Source: Szabonella alba (lineage in GTDB: Bacteria > Pseudomonadota > Alphaproteobacteria > Rhodobacterales > Rhodobacteraceae). Taken from it: a stretch of 64,000 nucleotides of DNA. Positions 28,481 to 35,921 of this stretch are shown one piece after another; the first letter of the stretch is position 1; each line of letters starts with the position of its first letter. The position numbers were made by a program, and so were the translations under genes. The notes under the pieces are model-generated. The model saw only the letters and a list, made by a program, of their open reading frames with translations, ran no database searches and was not told the origin of the DNA. The stretch spans positions 186,001 to 250,000 of the forward strand of contig NZ_JAESVN010000005.1 of assembly GCF_016765775.1 (NCBI RefSeq). Direction: 5' to 3'.

Positions 28481-29590
28481 ATGAGTCGCAACACCCCCAG
28501 GGATAAACCCGCAAAGGCGACCCTTCCGGCCGGGTTGCGGCTGCGGGCGCGTGGTGCGGCCAGCAATGCGGCGGGCCGGTTTGAGCCCGCGCAGCGCGAG
28601 GCCGTTGCCGATGGCTGGGACCTGCCCGGGGACGACCATCTGCTGCGCACCGAGACGCGGGTTGAGGTGCCGCGCTCGGCGCTGGCCTGGAATGCCTCGC
28701 CCGATCTGCCTTTCGACCGTTCGATAAATCCTTACCGGGGGTGCGAACATGGCTGCGTCTATTGCTATGCGCGGCCCAGCCATGCCTGGCTGAACCTGTC
28801 GCCGGGGCTGGATTTCGAGACGCGGCTGATTGCGCGGCCCGGGATCGGTGCCGTGTTGTCGCGGGAATTGCGCGCGCCGGGCTATCGCCCGGCCCCGATT
28901 GCCATCGGCACCAATACCGACCCCTATCAGCCGGTCGAGGCCAGCCACCGCGTCACGCGTGAGGTGATGGAGGTGCTGCGTGATTTCAACCATCCGGTTG
29001 CAGTGACGACGCGGGGCGTGTTGGTGGAACGCGATGCCGATATCCTTGGCCCGATGGGGCAGGCGGGGCTGGCACGGGTCGGGATTTCGATCACGACGCT
29101 GGACGCCGGATTGGCCCGGCGAATGGAGCCGCGCGCGCCCAGTCCCGACCGCCGCCTGCAGATGATCCGGCATCTGACCGTTGCGGGGTGTCCGGTGCGG
29201 GTCATGGTCGCCCCCGTCATTCCGGGCCTGACCGATGACGGGCTGGAAGAGGTGATGGAGGCCGCGCGTGATGCGGGTGCGGTGGCGGCAAGCTGGATCC
29301 TGCTGCGACTGCCCGGTGAGGTGGAGGGCCTGTTCCGTGACTGGCTGGCCGCCCATGCGCCCGGACGGGCGGCGAAGGTGCTGGCAAGGCTGGCGGAACT
29401 GCATCGGGGAAAGACCTATGATCCGGGGTTCGGGCGGCGGATGCGGGGGCAGGGGGTGTGGTCCGACTTGATCGGTCGGCGCTTTGATCTGGCCCGGCAG
29501 CGGCTGGGACTGGCGCTTTCGCAACCGCCGCTGCGTTGTGACCTGTTCGCGCCGGCGCCCCGGGCCGGGGATCAGCTTGCGCTGTTCTGA
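28481..29590 (+). CDS. PA0069-family radical SAM protein (COG1533, SplB-like)
   Basis: A 369-residue radical SAM enzyme. The iron-sulfur cluster motif is C88-x3-C92-x2-C95 in RGCEHGCVYCYARPSHAWL, preceded by NPYRG. Downstream lie the SAM-domain segments AIGTNTDPYQPVEA and VTTRGVLVERD. This family is annotated as a DNA-repair-photolyase-like (SplB) group, though lesion repair has not been shown for it to my knowledge. ATG 28481 follows GGCGG. The candidate LexA box upstream gives independent support for a DNA-damage role. It stands alone on the plus strand between two B12-related minus-strand units. Confidence 0.88.
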   Translation: MSRNTPRDKPAKATLPAGLRLRARGAASNAAGRFEPAQREAVADGWDLPGDDHLLRTETRVEVPRSALAWNASPDLPFDRSINPYRGCEHGCVYCYARPSHAWLNLSPGLDFETRLIARPGIGAVLSRELRAPGYRPAPIAIGTNTDPYQPVEASHRVTREVMEVLRDFNHPVAVTTRGVLVERDADILGPMGQAGLARVGISITTLDAGLARRMEPRAPSPDRRLQMIRHLTVAGCPVRVMVAPVIPGLTDDGLEEVMEAARDAGAVAASWILLRLPGEVEGLFRDWLAAHAPGRAAKVLARLAELHRGKTYDPGFGRRMRGQGVWSDLIGRRFDLARQRLGLALSQPPLRCDLFAPAPRAGDQLALF

Positions 29591-29639
29591 CCGGCGCGGG
29601 GCGTGGCGGTTGTTTCCTGTGTCCGGTGAAGGCGCGGGA

Positions 29640-30656
29640 TCAGCCGCGCCGACCGCCACGCCGTTCGCGCCGGGCCGGGCCGCTGTCATCCCCGGTGCCG
29701 TCCGAGGCCGAGGAAAAGCCGCCAAGCGCATCCGAGATCGTCTCAAGGGACGGACGCGGACCCTTGGGGCGGCTTTCCAGCGCCTCGCGCATCGCGCGCA
29801 GATGCTCGGGCATGGTGCCACAGCAGCCGCCGATCAGCCGCACACCGGCATCGCGGGCCAGCACGGCATATTCGCCCATCAGTTCGGGCGTGCCGTCATA
29901 ATGGATATGGCCGTCATGGTATTTCGGGATACCGGCATTGCCCTTGGCGATGATGGGCCGTTCACTGCCCGCCGCGACAAAGCCGAGAACCGTGCGCAAC
30001 AGATCCGAGGCGCCCACGCCGCAATTCGCTCCGAAGGCCAGCGGCGGATTGGGCAGTTTCTCGACCAGTTCGGCCATCCCCGCCGAGGTCGTGCCCATCA
30101 TCGTGCGCCCGGCGGTGTCAAAGCTCATCGTGCCGCACCACGGCATTCCGGCAAGCCGTGCCGCCTCGGCCGCCGCGCGATACTCCTCGGGGGCCGAGAT
30201 TGTCTCGATCCACAGCACATCCGCGCCGCCCGCCTTCAGCCCTTCGGCCTGTTCATGGAACATTTCCACCGCACTTGCATGGGTCAGCGTTCCCATCGGC
30301 TCAAAAATATCGCCGGTCGGGCCGACCGAGCCTGCGACGATGACGGGACGACCCGCCTTGTCGGCGATCTCACGTCCAAGGCTGGCTGCGGCCTCATTCA
30401 GTTCACGCACGCGTCCCTGCGCCTGATGCAGTTTCAGGCGGCTGGCATTGCCACCAAAACTGTTGGTCAGGAACAGGTCAGACCCCGCCTCGACCGCACC
30501 CCGGTACAGGGCGCGGATATTGTCGGGTTTTTCGATGTTCCAGAATTCCGGCGGATCGCCCGAGCCGAGGCCCATGTTGAAAAGATTGGTGCCCGTTGCG
30601 CCGTCCAGCAGGATCCAGTCCCGCTCTGCCAGCATCCGGCTCAATGCATCCGTCAT
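29640..30656 (-). CDS. bmt: Homocysteine S-methyltransferase, betaine/corrinoid type
   Basis: A 338-residue (beta/alpha)8 zinc methyltransferase. LLDGATGTNLFNMG starts the barrel; the zinc cysteines are in FGANCGVG and IGGCCGTMPEH, and ADVLWIETISAPEE supplies the homocysteine pocket. Such proteins are annotated betaine-homocysteine methyltransferase in Rhodobacteraceae, but in roseobacters the orthologue has been linked genetically to a split B12-dependent methionine synthase. The corrinoid gene 1.3 kb away fits that. The last ~35 residues are low-complexity and basic (SARREGRR-like). ATG 30656 with GAGG upstream; a longer frame to 30719 is unsupported. Two hairpins sit in its leader. Confidence 0.88.
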   Translation of the reverse strand: MTDALSRMLAERDWILLDGATGTNLFNMGLGSGDPPEFWNIEKPDNIRALYRGAVEAGSDLFLTNSFGGNASRLKLHQAQGRVRELNEAAASLGREIADKAGRPVIVAGSVGPTGDIFEPMGTLTHASAVEMFHEQAEGLKAGGADVLWIETISAPEEYRAAAEAARLAGMPWCGTMSFDTAGRTMMGTTSAGMAELVEKLPNPPLAFGANCGVGASDLLRTVLGFVAAGSERPIIAKGNAGIPKYHDGHIHYDGTPELMGEYAVLARDAGVRLIGGCCGTMPEHLRAMREALESRPKGPRPSLETISDALGGFSSASDGTGDDSGPARRERRGGRRG

Positions 30657-30676
30657 GTCAAACCTCACAGAACAAT

Positions 30677-30775
30677 GGCCCGCCAAAAGGGCAGGCCGAC
30701 CTTTGCCCCGATGTGCCATGCCCGGCCCCCGGAGGCAAATTCATAATCTTCAAGATATACATGCGGCCGGCACAT
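30677..30775 (-). promoter_or_regulatory. Structured leader before bmt
   Basis: On the minus strand two hairpins precede bmt. The distal one pairs ATGTGCC (30775-30769) with GGCACAT (30717-30711) and GGCC with GGCC inside it. The proximal one has an 8-bp stem (30677-30684 with 30690-30697, 5-nt loop) ending 21 bases before the ATG, just before the GAGG ribosome-binding site. I cannot match it to a known SAM, SAH or B12 riboswitch. Confidence 0.35.
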
Positions 30776-30843
30776 GTCAGCGCCGCGCCGCCGTGCTGTG
30801 CGGGTCCGGCGCGGGGCAAAGCCGCAGCCGGCGCCCGCCGGGG

Positions 30844-31158
30844 TCAGAGTTCCGACATAAGCTGTGCCTTGGCGACCGGCATCAGCGCGATCAGTTTCGC
30901 GCGGATCTCGTCGGCATTGGCATGGTGGCCCAGATCGGCGGCAACCTTGCGCACCACATCCTCGCTGCCGGCTTCCTCGAAATCGGCCTGCACGACGCTC
31001 ATCGCGTATTCCTGCGCGGCATCGCCGGTCTTGCCCATAAGCTCGGCCGCCCAGAGACCCAGCAGTTTGTTGCGCCGCGCCTCGGCACGGAACTGCATGT
31101 CGGCGTCATGGGCGAATTTCGACTCGAACGCCTTTTCGCGGTCGTCAAACGTGTTCAT
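30844..31158 (-). CDS. F1-ATPase inhibitor, zeta subunit (DUF1476)
   Basis: A 104-residue protein whose start TFDDREKAFESKFAHD is the conserved N terminus of DUF1476, the zeta inhibitor first purified with the Paracoccus denitrificans F1FO-ATPase. The N-terminal segment enters the catalytic interface and blocks ATP hydrolysis; the remaining four-helix part (about 25-104, including LGLWAAELMGKTGDAAQEYA) is complete. It is often left as DUF1476. It is single, diverging from purC; no ATP synthase subunit genes are in the window. Confidence 0.92.
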   Translation of the reverse strand: MNTFDDREKAFESKFAHDADMQFRAEARRNKLLGLWAAELMGKTGDAAQEYAMSVVQADFEEAGSEDVVRKVAADLGHHANADEIRAKLIALMPVAKAQLMSEL

Positions 31159-31381
31159 GGCATGGCCTCGTTTCGGTTGCTCGGATCTGATATGCCCTTG
31201 GCGGGCGCCCGCTGCAAGGGTCTGGCCGCGTTTGCGGCCTTGTCCCCCCGTCCTGTCCTCACCGTCAGGTCAAGCCTCCGCTTGCGACGCATCGCGCCAT
31301 GGCATATAGCGCGGGGAAGGGAAACAGGGTGGCCTTGCGCCGCCCCCAATCGTATTGATCTGGCTCTGGTCTGGGGACTTC

Positions 31382-32140
31382 ATGGCGCGTCGCAAGAAAG
31401 TTTATGAGGGCAAGGCCAAGATCCTGTATGAAGGGCCTGAACCCGGAACCCTGATCCAGTATTTCAAGGATGACGCCACACCCGCCGCAACCACCGTTCC
31501 GATGGTTGAAGGCAAGGGCGTGCTGAACAACCGGCTGTCGGAATTCTTCATGGCAGGCCTGAATTCGGTCGGTGTGCCGACCCATTTCATCCGCCGCCTG
31601 AACATGCGCGAACAACTGGTGCGCATGGCCGAGATCATGCCGCTGGAGATTGTCGTGCGCAATTTCGCCGCTGACGATATCTCAACCCGGCTGGGCATCC
31701 CCGAGGGCACGCCGCTTCCGCGCCCGATCGTCGAGTATTACTTCAAGGATGAAAAGCTGGGCACGCCGCTGGTGGCCGAGGAACACATCCTCGCCTTCGG
31801 CTGGGGCAACCAGCAGGATCTGGATGACATTGTGGCGCTGGCGCTGCGGGTGAATGACTTCCTGTCCGGCGTCATGCTGGGCGTGGGCATCCGGCTGGCC
31901 GATTTCCGTCTGGAAGTGGGCCGCGTCTGGGAGGGCGATTTCATGCGGCTGATCGTCGCCGATGAGATCAGCCCGGACAGCTGCCGCCTGTGGGACATGC
32001 GCGGGTTGGAAACCCCCGACCGCGAAGGCGTGATGCGCGAGCCCGCGCCCTTGCCCGATGTCTATACTGAACTGGCCCGGCGTCTGGGGGTTCTGCCCTC
32101 GAACGTCACCCATACGCCCAAGCCCACGCTGATCAACTGA
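31382..32140 (+). CDS. purC: SAICAR synthetase
   Basis: A 252-residue ATP-grasp-related ligase joining aspartate to CAIR in purine synthesis. KKVYEGKAKILYEGPEPGTL at the start, KGVLNNRLSEFFM, PLEIVVRNFAA and the C-terminal DEISPDSCRLWD are diagnostic of the bacterial single-domain enzyme. ATG 31382 gives MARRKKVYEGKAK; the nine upstream codons do not look coding. purS follows after 26 bp, a common Rhodobacteraceae order, but purQ is not next. Confidence 0.95.
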   Translation: MARRKKVYEGKAKILYEGPEPGTLIQYFKDDATPAATTVPMVEGKGVLNNRLSEFFMAGLNSVGVPTHFIRRLNMREQLVRMAEIMPLEIVVRNFAADDISTRLGIPEGTPLPRPIVEYYFKDEKLGTPLVAEEHILAFGWGNQQDLDDIVALALRVNDFLSGVMLGVGIRLADFRLEVGRVWEGDFMRLIVADEISPDSCRLWDMRGLETPDREGVMREPAPLPDVYTELARRLGVLPSNVTHTPKPTLIN

Positions 32141-32166
32141 CCGAACCCGAGAAAAACGAGGCCCCG

Positions 32167-32406
32167 ATGAAAGCGCGCGTTCATATCATGCTCAAAGACG
32201 GTGTCCTTGATCCGCAGGGAGAGGCGGTGCGCCATGCACTTGGATCGTTGGGATTTGCGGGCGTGACCGGGGTGCGTCAGGGCAAGCTGATTGAGCTTGA
32301 TCTGGCAGCCACCGACAAGACCACCGCCGAGGCCGAAGTGCGCGCCATGTGCGACCGTCTGCTGGCCAATACCGTGATCGAGAAATACACGGTCGAAATT
32401 CTCTGA
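32167..32406 (+). CDS. purS: Phosphoribosylformylglycinamidine synthase subunit PurS
   Basis: A 79-residue small subunit that bridges PurL and PurQ in the three-part FGAM synthase. The sequence starts MKARVHIMLKDGVLDPQGEA and ends NTVIEKYTVEIL, the family's ends. Gram-positive bacteria and alphaproteobacteria use this split enzyme. It is cotranscribed with purC. A 10-bp GC hairpin (32419-32428 with 32435-32444) follows its stop and may end the transcript, although there is no T tract. Confidence 0.94.
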   Translation: MKARVHIMLKDGVLDPQGEAVRHALGSLGFAGVTGVRQGKLIELDLAATDKTTAEAEVRAMCDRLLANTVIEKYTVEIL

Positions 32407-32535
32407 AATCCGGCATCGGGCAGCGGGCGGTCCTGCCCGCTGCCGCGTCCCGGATGTCGCAGACTCGTTCCCGCCACCGCGCACGCGCTCTTTCGGCGTA
32501 AAACCCCCGGATCCGTCCGAGGGGTTAGGATTGCG

Positions 32536-32564
32536 TTGACCGGCCCGCGCCACCTCTCTATTCT
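32536..32564 (+). promoter_or_regulatory. Sigma-70-type promoter of nrdJ
   Basis: -35 TTGACC (32536-32541) and -10 TATTCT (32559-32564) are separated by exactly 17 bp and lie 32 bp before the nrdJ ATG. No B12 riboswitch and no clear NrdR box were seen in the 190-bp gap. Confidence 0.65.
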
Positions 32565-32596
32565 TTGTGTCCTTCCAGCCGACAGGGATCCCCGAC

Positions 32597-34876
32597 ATGA
32601 GCCGCTTTGCCGCCCCGATTGCCGCGCAGATCTGGGACATGAAGTATCGGATGAAGGACGCCGCAGGCGCGCCCGTCGATGCAACGGTCGAAGACAGCTG
32701 GCGTCGCATCGCCCGCGCGCTGGCAGCGGTTGAAGCCGATCCCGCGCATTGGGAGTCGGAATTCTACCGCGCGCTGGAGGATTTCAGGTTCCTGCCCGCA
32801 GGCCGGATCACAGCGGGGGCAGGCACCGGGCGGGCGGTCACGCTGTTCAACTGCTTTGTCATGGGCACCGTCCCCGACAGTATGGGCGGCATATTCGACA
32901 TGCTGAAAGAGGCCGCGCTGACCATGCAGCAGGGCGGCGGCATCGGGTATGACTTCTCGACCATCCGGCCGCGCGGCGCACCCGTCGCGGGGGTGGCGGC
33001 GGACGCCTCGGGTCCCTTGTCCTTCATGGATGTCTGGGATGCGATGTGCCGCACCATCATGTCGGCAGGCAGCCGCCGGGGCGCGATGATGGCAACGATG
33101 CGCTGCGATCATCCCGATATCGAAGCCTTCATCGAGGCCAAGAAAGACCCCGCCCGCCTGCGCATGTTCAACCTGTCAGTGCTGGTGACCGATGATTTCA
33201 TGGCGGCGGTCAAGGCGGATGGGCCGTGGGATCTGCAATTCGGGACGCGCGTCTACAAGACCGTGCAGGCGCGTGATCTGTGGAATCGGATCATGCGCAG
33301 CACCTATGATTTCGCTGAACCGGGCGTGATTTTCATCGACCGCATCAACGCGATGAACAACCTGCATTATTGTGAAACCATCGCCGCGACCAACCCTTGC
33401 GGGGAACAGCCCCTGCCGCCCTATGGGGCCTGTCTGCTGGGCTCGGTCAACCTTGCGCGGCTGGTGACGGATCCCTTCACCGACACCGCACATCTGGACC
33501 CGGCGGCGCTGGAGGATCTGGTGCGCCTTGCGGTGCGGATGATGGACAATACCGTTGACGCCTCGCGCTTTCCCCTGCCGCAGCAGGCGGACGAGGCGCG
33601 CGCCAAACGCCGGATCGGGCTGGGGGTGACGGGGCTTGCCGATGCGCTGCTGATGACGGGGCTGCGCTATGGGTCCGAGGCGGCGGCGGACCAGACCCGC
33701 GACTGGATGAAGGCGATTGCCCGCGCGGCCTATCTGGCCTCGGTGGATCTCGCGCGGGAAAAGGGTACCTTCCCGTTGTTCGAGGCCGAGGCCTATCTGG
33801 CCTCGGGCACGATGCAGAAGATGGATGTCGATCTGCGCGACGCGATCCGAAAGCACGGCATCCGCAACGCGCTGCTGACCTCTATCGCGCCGACCGGAAC
33901 GATCAGCCTTTATGCGGGCAATGTCAGTTCCGGGATCGAACCGGTCTTTGCCTATACCTATAAGCGCAAGGTGCTTCAAAAGGATGGCAGCCGGACCGAA
34001 GAGGAGGTCGTCGATTACGCCGTGCAGATGTGGCGCGACCTGAAGGGTGATGCGCCGCTGCCCGATTATTTCGTGAATGCCCAGACCCTGCCGCCGCTGG
34101 ACCATGTCCGCATGCAGGCCGCGGCCCAGGACTGGGTGGACAGTTCCATCTCGAAAACCATCAACTGCCCGGCAGATATTTCCTTCGAGGATTTCAGCGA
34201 GGTCTACATGGCCGCCTGGGATCAGGGCTGCAAGGGCTGCACCACCTACCGGCCCAATGAGGTGACGGGCTCGGTCCTGTCGGTTTCAGAAAGCGCCGAC
34301 CGCCCCCCGGTTGCCGCCCCGGCCAGTGCCCCCGAAGCGGGGGCCGAGGTGGTCTATCTGTCCGATCCGCTGGACCGTCCCGGCACGCTGGAAGGCCAGA
34401 CTTATAAGCTGAAATGGCCGGGATCGGAACATGCGCTTTACATCACGGTGAATGATATCGTGATCGCAGGCCATCGCCGCCCCTTCGAGATGTTCATCAA
34501 TTCCAAGAACATGGAGCATTTCGCCTGGACCGTGGCCCTGACGCGGATGATCTCGGCCGTGTTCCGGCGCGGCGGTGATGTCAGTTTCGTGGTCGAGGAA
34601 CTGAAGGCGGTGTTCGATCCGCGCGGCGGCGCCTGGGTGGAAGGGCGCTATATCCCCTCGATCCTTGCGGCAATCGGCGGAGTGATCGAACAGCATCTGG
34701 TTGCAATCGGATTTATCGAGGGGGAAGGGATGGGCCTGAAATCTGACCCGAGCGCCGAAGTGGTCGCACTTGGCGCGCCGAAAGGGGCAGCCTGTTCGTC
34801 CTGCGGCAGCTATGCGCTGCGCCGGATCGAAGGCTGCCTGACCTGCGCTGATTGCGGCTTTTCGAAATGCGGATGA
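32597..34876 (+). CDS. nrdJ: Adenosylcobalamin-dependent (class II) ribonucleotide reductase
   Basis: A 759-residue reductase making deoxyribonucleotides without oxygen or iron, using coenzyme B12. The catalytic barrel has AGRITAGAGTGR, LFNCFVMGTV (redox Cys), QQGGGIGYDFS, ATNPCGEQPLPPYGACLLGS with the thiyl-radical Cys and Glu, and IAPTGTISLYAG. The C terminus (about 730-759) carries a cysteine-rich tail (CSSCGSYALRR, CLTCADCGFSKCG) that probably shuttles electrons. No ATP-cone is evident at the N terminus. ATG 32597 is used; ten codons upstream are open but lie over the promoter. It is apparently monocistronic. Confidence 0.94.
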   Translation: MSRFAAPIAAQIWDMKYRMKDAAGAPVDATVEDSWRRIARALAAVEADPAHWESEFYRALEDFRFLPAGRITAGAGTGRAVTLFNCFVMGTVPDSMGGIFDMLKEAALTMQQGGGIGYDFSTIRPRGAPVAGVAADASGPLSFMDVWDAMCRTIMSAGSRRGAMMATMRCDHPDIEAFIEAKKDPARLRMFNLSVLVTDDFMAAVKADGPWDLQFGTRVYKTVQARDLWNRIMRSTYDFAEPGVIFIDRINAMNNLHYCETIAATNPCGEQPLPPYGACLLGSVNLARLVTDPFTDTAHLDPAALEDLVRLAVRMMDNTVDASRFPLPQQADEARAKRRIGLGVTGLADALLMTGLRYGSEAAADQTRDWMKAIARAAYLASVDLAREKGTFPLFEAEAYLASGTMQKMDVDLRDAIRKHGIRNALLTSIAPTGTISLYAGNVSSGIEPVFAYTYKRKVLQKDGSRTEEEVVDYAVQMWRDLKGDAPLPDYFVNAQTLPPLDHVRMQAAAQDWVDSSISKTINCPADISFEDFSEVYMAAWDQGCKGCTTYRPNEVTGSVLSVSESADRPPVAAPASAPEAGAEVVYLSDPLDRPGTLEGQTYKLKWPGSEHALYITVNDIVIAGHRRPFEMFINSKNMEHFAWTVALTRMISAVFRRGGDVSFVVEELKAVFDPRGGAWVEGRYIPSILAAIGGVIEQHLVAIGFIEGEGMGLKSDPSAEVVALGAPKGAACSSCGSYALRRIEGCLTCADCGFSKCG

Positions 34877-34939
34877 CCTGACCGGGTATGCGGGGAGAAC
34901 CGCAACTGCCGGGGCGGATCTTTATTCGGGTTGATGCCG

Positions 34940-34964
34940 GGAACCATCCGCCTTCTGCGGCGTT
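34940..34964 (+). promoter_or_regulatory. Candidate EcfG-type stress promoter
   Basis: GGAAC (34940-34944), 16 bases, CGTT (34961-34964) matches the alphaproteobacterial general-stress sigma consensus GGAAC-N16/17-CGTT and lies 29 bp before the entericidin-like ATG, the right distance. About one such match per 64 kb on both strands is expected by chance, so the support comes from its position. Confidence 0.4.
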
Positions 34965-34993
34965 GGAAAGCGACCGATTGAAGGAGAACCCAG

Positions 34994-35143
34994 ATGACAA
35001 CACGTCGTATCACCATGTTTATTCCGCTGCTGGCCGTTCTGGCGACCACCGCCTGTGAAACCGTGAAGGGCGCAGGACGCGACATTCAGGGTGCAGGCAC
35101 CGTTGTTCAGCAGGGTGCGACCGAAGTGCAGCAGGATCTCTGA
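34994..35143 (+). CDS. Entericidin-like small lipoprotein
   Basis: A 49-residue protein too short for many gene finders. It has a signal peptide with lipobox TTAC (Cys21), followed by ETVKGAGRDIQGAGTVVQQG, the glycine-rich amphipathic repeat typical of entericidin A/B lipoproteins. AAGGAG lies seven bases before ATG 34994. Entericidins are stress-induced envelope lipoproteins whose molecular role is poorly defined. It is followed by a strong bidirectional terminator, so it is a single-gene unit, possibly under an ECF sigma factor. Confidence 0.85.
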   Translation: MTTRRITMFIPLLAVLATTACETVKGAGRDIQGAGTVVQQGATEVQQDL

Positions 35144-35207
35144 TTTTTCCGATCCTTGCCGCGCGCGTTACCCATGCGCGTTACCAGAGCAGGGATAGTC
35201 ACAAAAA

Positions 35208-35242
35208 ATGCGGGGCGCGTCAGACACGCGCCCCGCATTTTT
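35208..35242. terminator. Bidirectional terminator
   Basis: A perfect 13-bp stem (35208-35220 with 35226-35238, loop CAGAC) is flanked by an A-run on the left and T-run on the right, so it can terminate the entericidin message rightward and the 52-residue gene leftward. Confidence 0.9.
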
Positions 35243-35352
35243 GTGCCGTTATGCTAAAGTTTTCGAACGGGTGATGAACTGTTCGAACAAGGGCCGGTCA
35301 CCCGGTTCTCTGGACGCTCAGCCGCCGTTCCGAAATCCTGGCAGCGGCAGCA

Positions 35353-35511
35353 TCAATTCGCCAGACACAGACGCCGGGTCTGGAACTCGATGACGGTCGA
35401 TCCACGATAGGCGCCGTAGCGCTCGGCCGCCTCACGGATCAGACTGGCCCTGCCGCGATGTTCAAGGGCCGCGAGCCGTCCGGAACGCGCTTTCGTCAGC
35501 AGGTCGCTCAT
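35353..35511 (-). CDS. 52-residue hypothetical protein
   Basis: ATG 35511 to TGA 35353 encodes a 52-residue, basic, mostly helical protein (MSDLLTKARSGRLAALEHRG..., ending RRLCLAN) without a signal peptide. GGAAAGGAA precedes the ATG at a workable distance, and a terminator lies beyond its stop. Its upstream DNA is unusually A+T-rich and holds three inverted repeats. I do not recognise a family; the size and charge would suit a regulator or nucleic-acid binder, but nothing proves that. Confidence 0.6.
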   Translation of the reverse strand: MSDLLTKARSGRLAALEHRGRASLIREAAERYGAYRGSTVIEFQTRRLCLAN

Positions 35512-35921
35512 GTCTTTTTCCTTTCCAGAATAAGATCCGGATTTGTCCGGTTTCGGCCATATTCAAGTTCAACAACCCAAGGTTGCGTGCCGATTGTGGC
35601 CGCAATCGGGCCGGAAAAGGAAAACATGGCGGAAATTTGACGTCAAAACTTAGACAACCTATGAGGAAATTTTCTGACCTTAAAACAACTTTTGATTGAG
35701 GTGCGCAAAGTGAGCATCCTCATCGGCCTGTGGCTCTGTGCCGGACAGATGGATGCGGATGCGGACCGCGCCTGCACCGTGGCAATTGGGCCATTTCAGC
35801 GGGTTTCGGTGCAGGGGGATATCGTCACAGAAAGTCATACCCAAGCCGGGCCTGTTCAATATGCGGGCCCGTTCCAGACACCGGTGGATGCAGGCCGACA
35901 GGGTATCTCTGTCGCGTTGCT
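35512..35921. other. 410-bp A+T-rich intergenic region
   Basis: It lies between the 52-residue gene's start and the lepA stop. It contains CCGGA-N4-TCCGG (35537-35550), a near-perfect GATTG...CAATC repeat (35592-35607) and the 12-bp palindrome TTTGACGTCAAA (35636-35647). No credible gene; short frames overlapping the lepA end are antisense. Confidence 0.5.

Noticed and set aside
32407-32596. Cobalamin riboswitch before nrdJ
   Set aside because: No B12-box-like sequence or pseudoknot pattern is visible; there is only a simple GC hairpin and a sigma-70 promoter.
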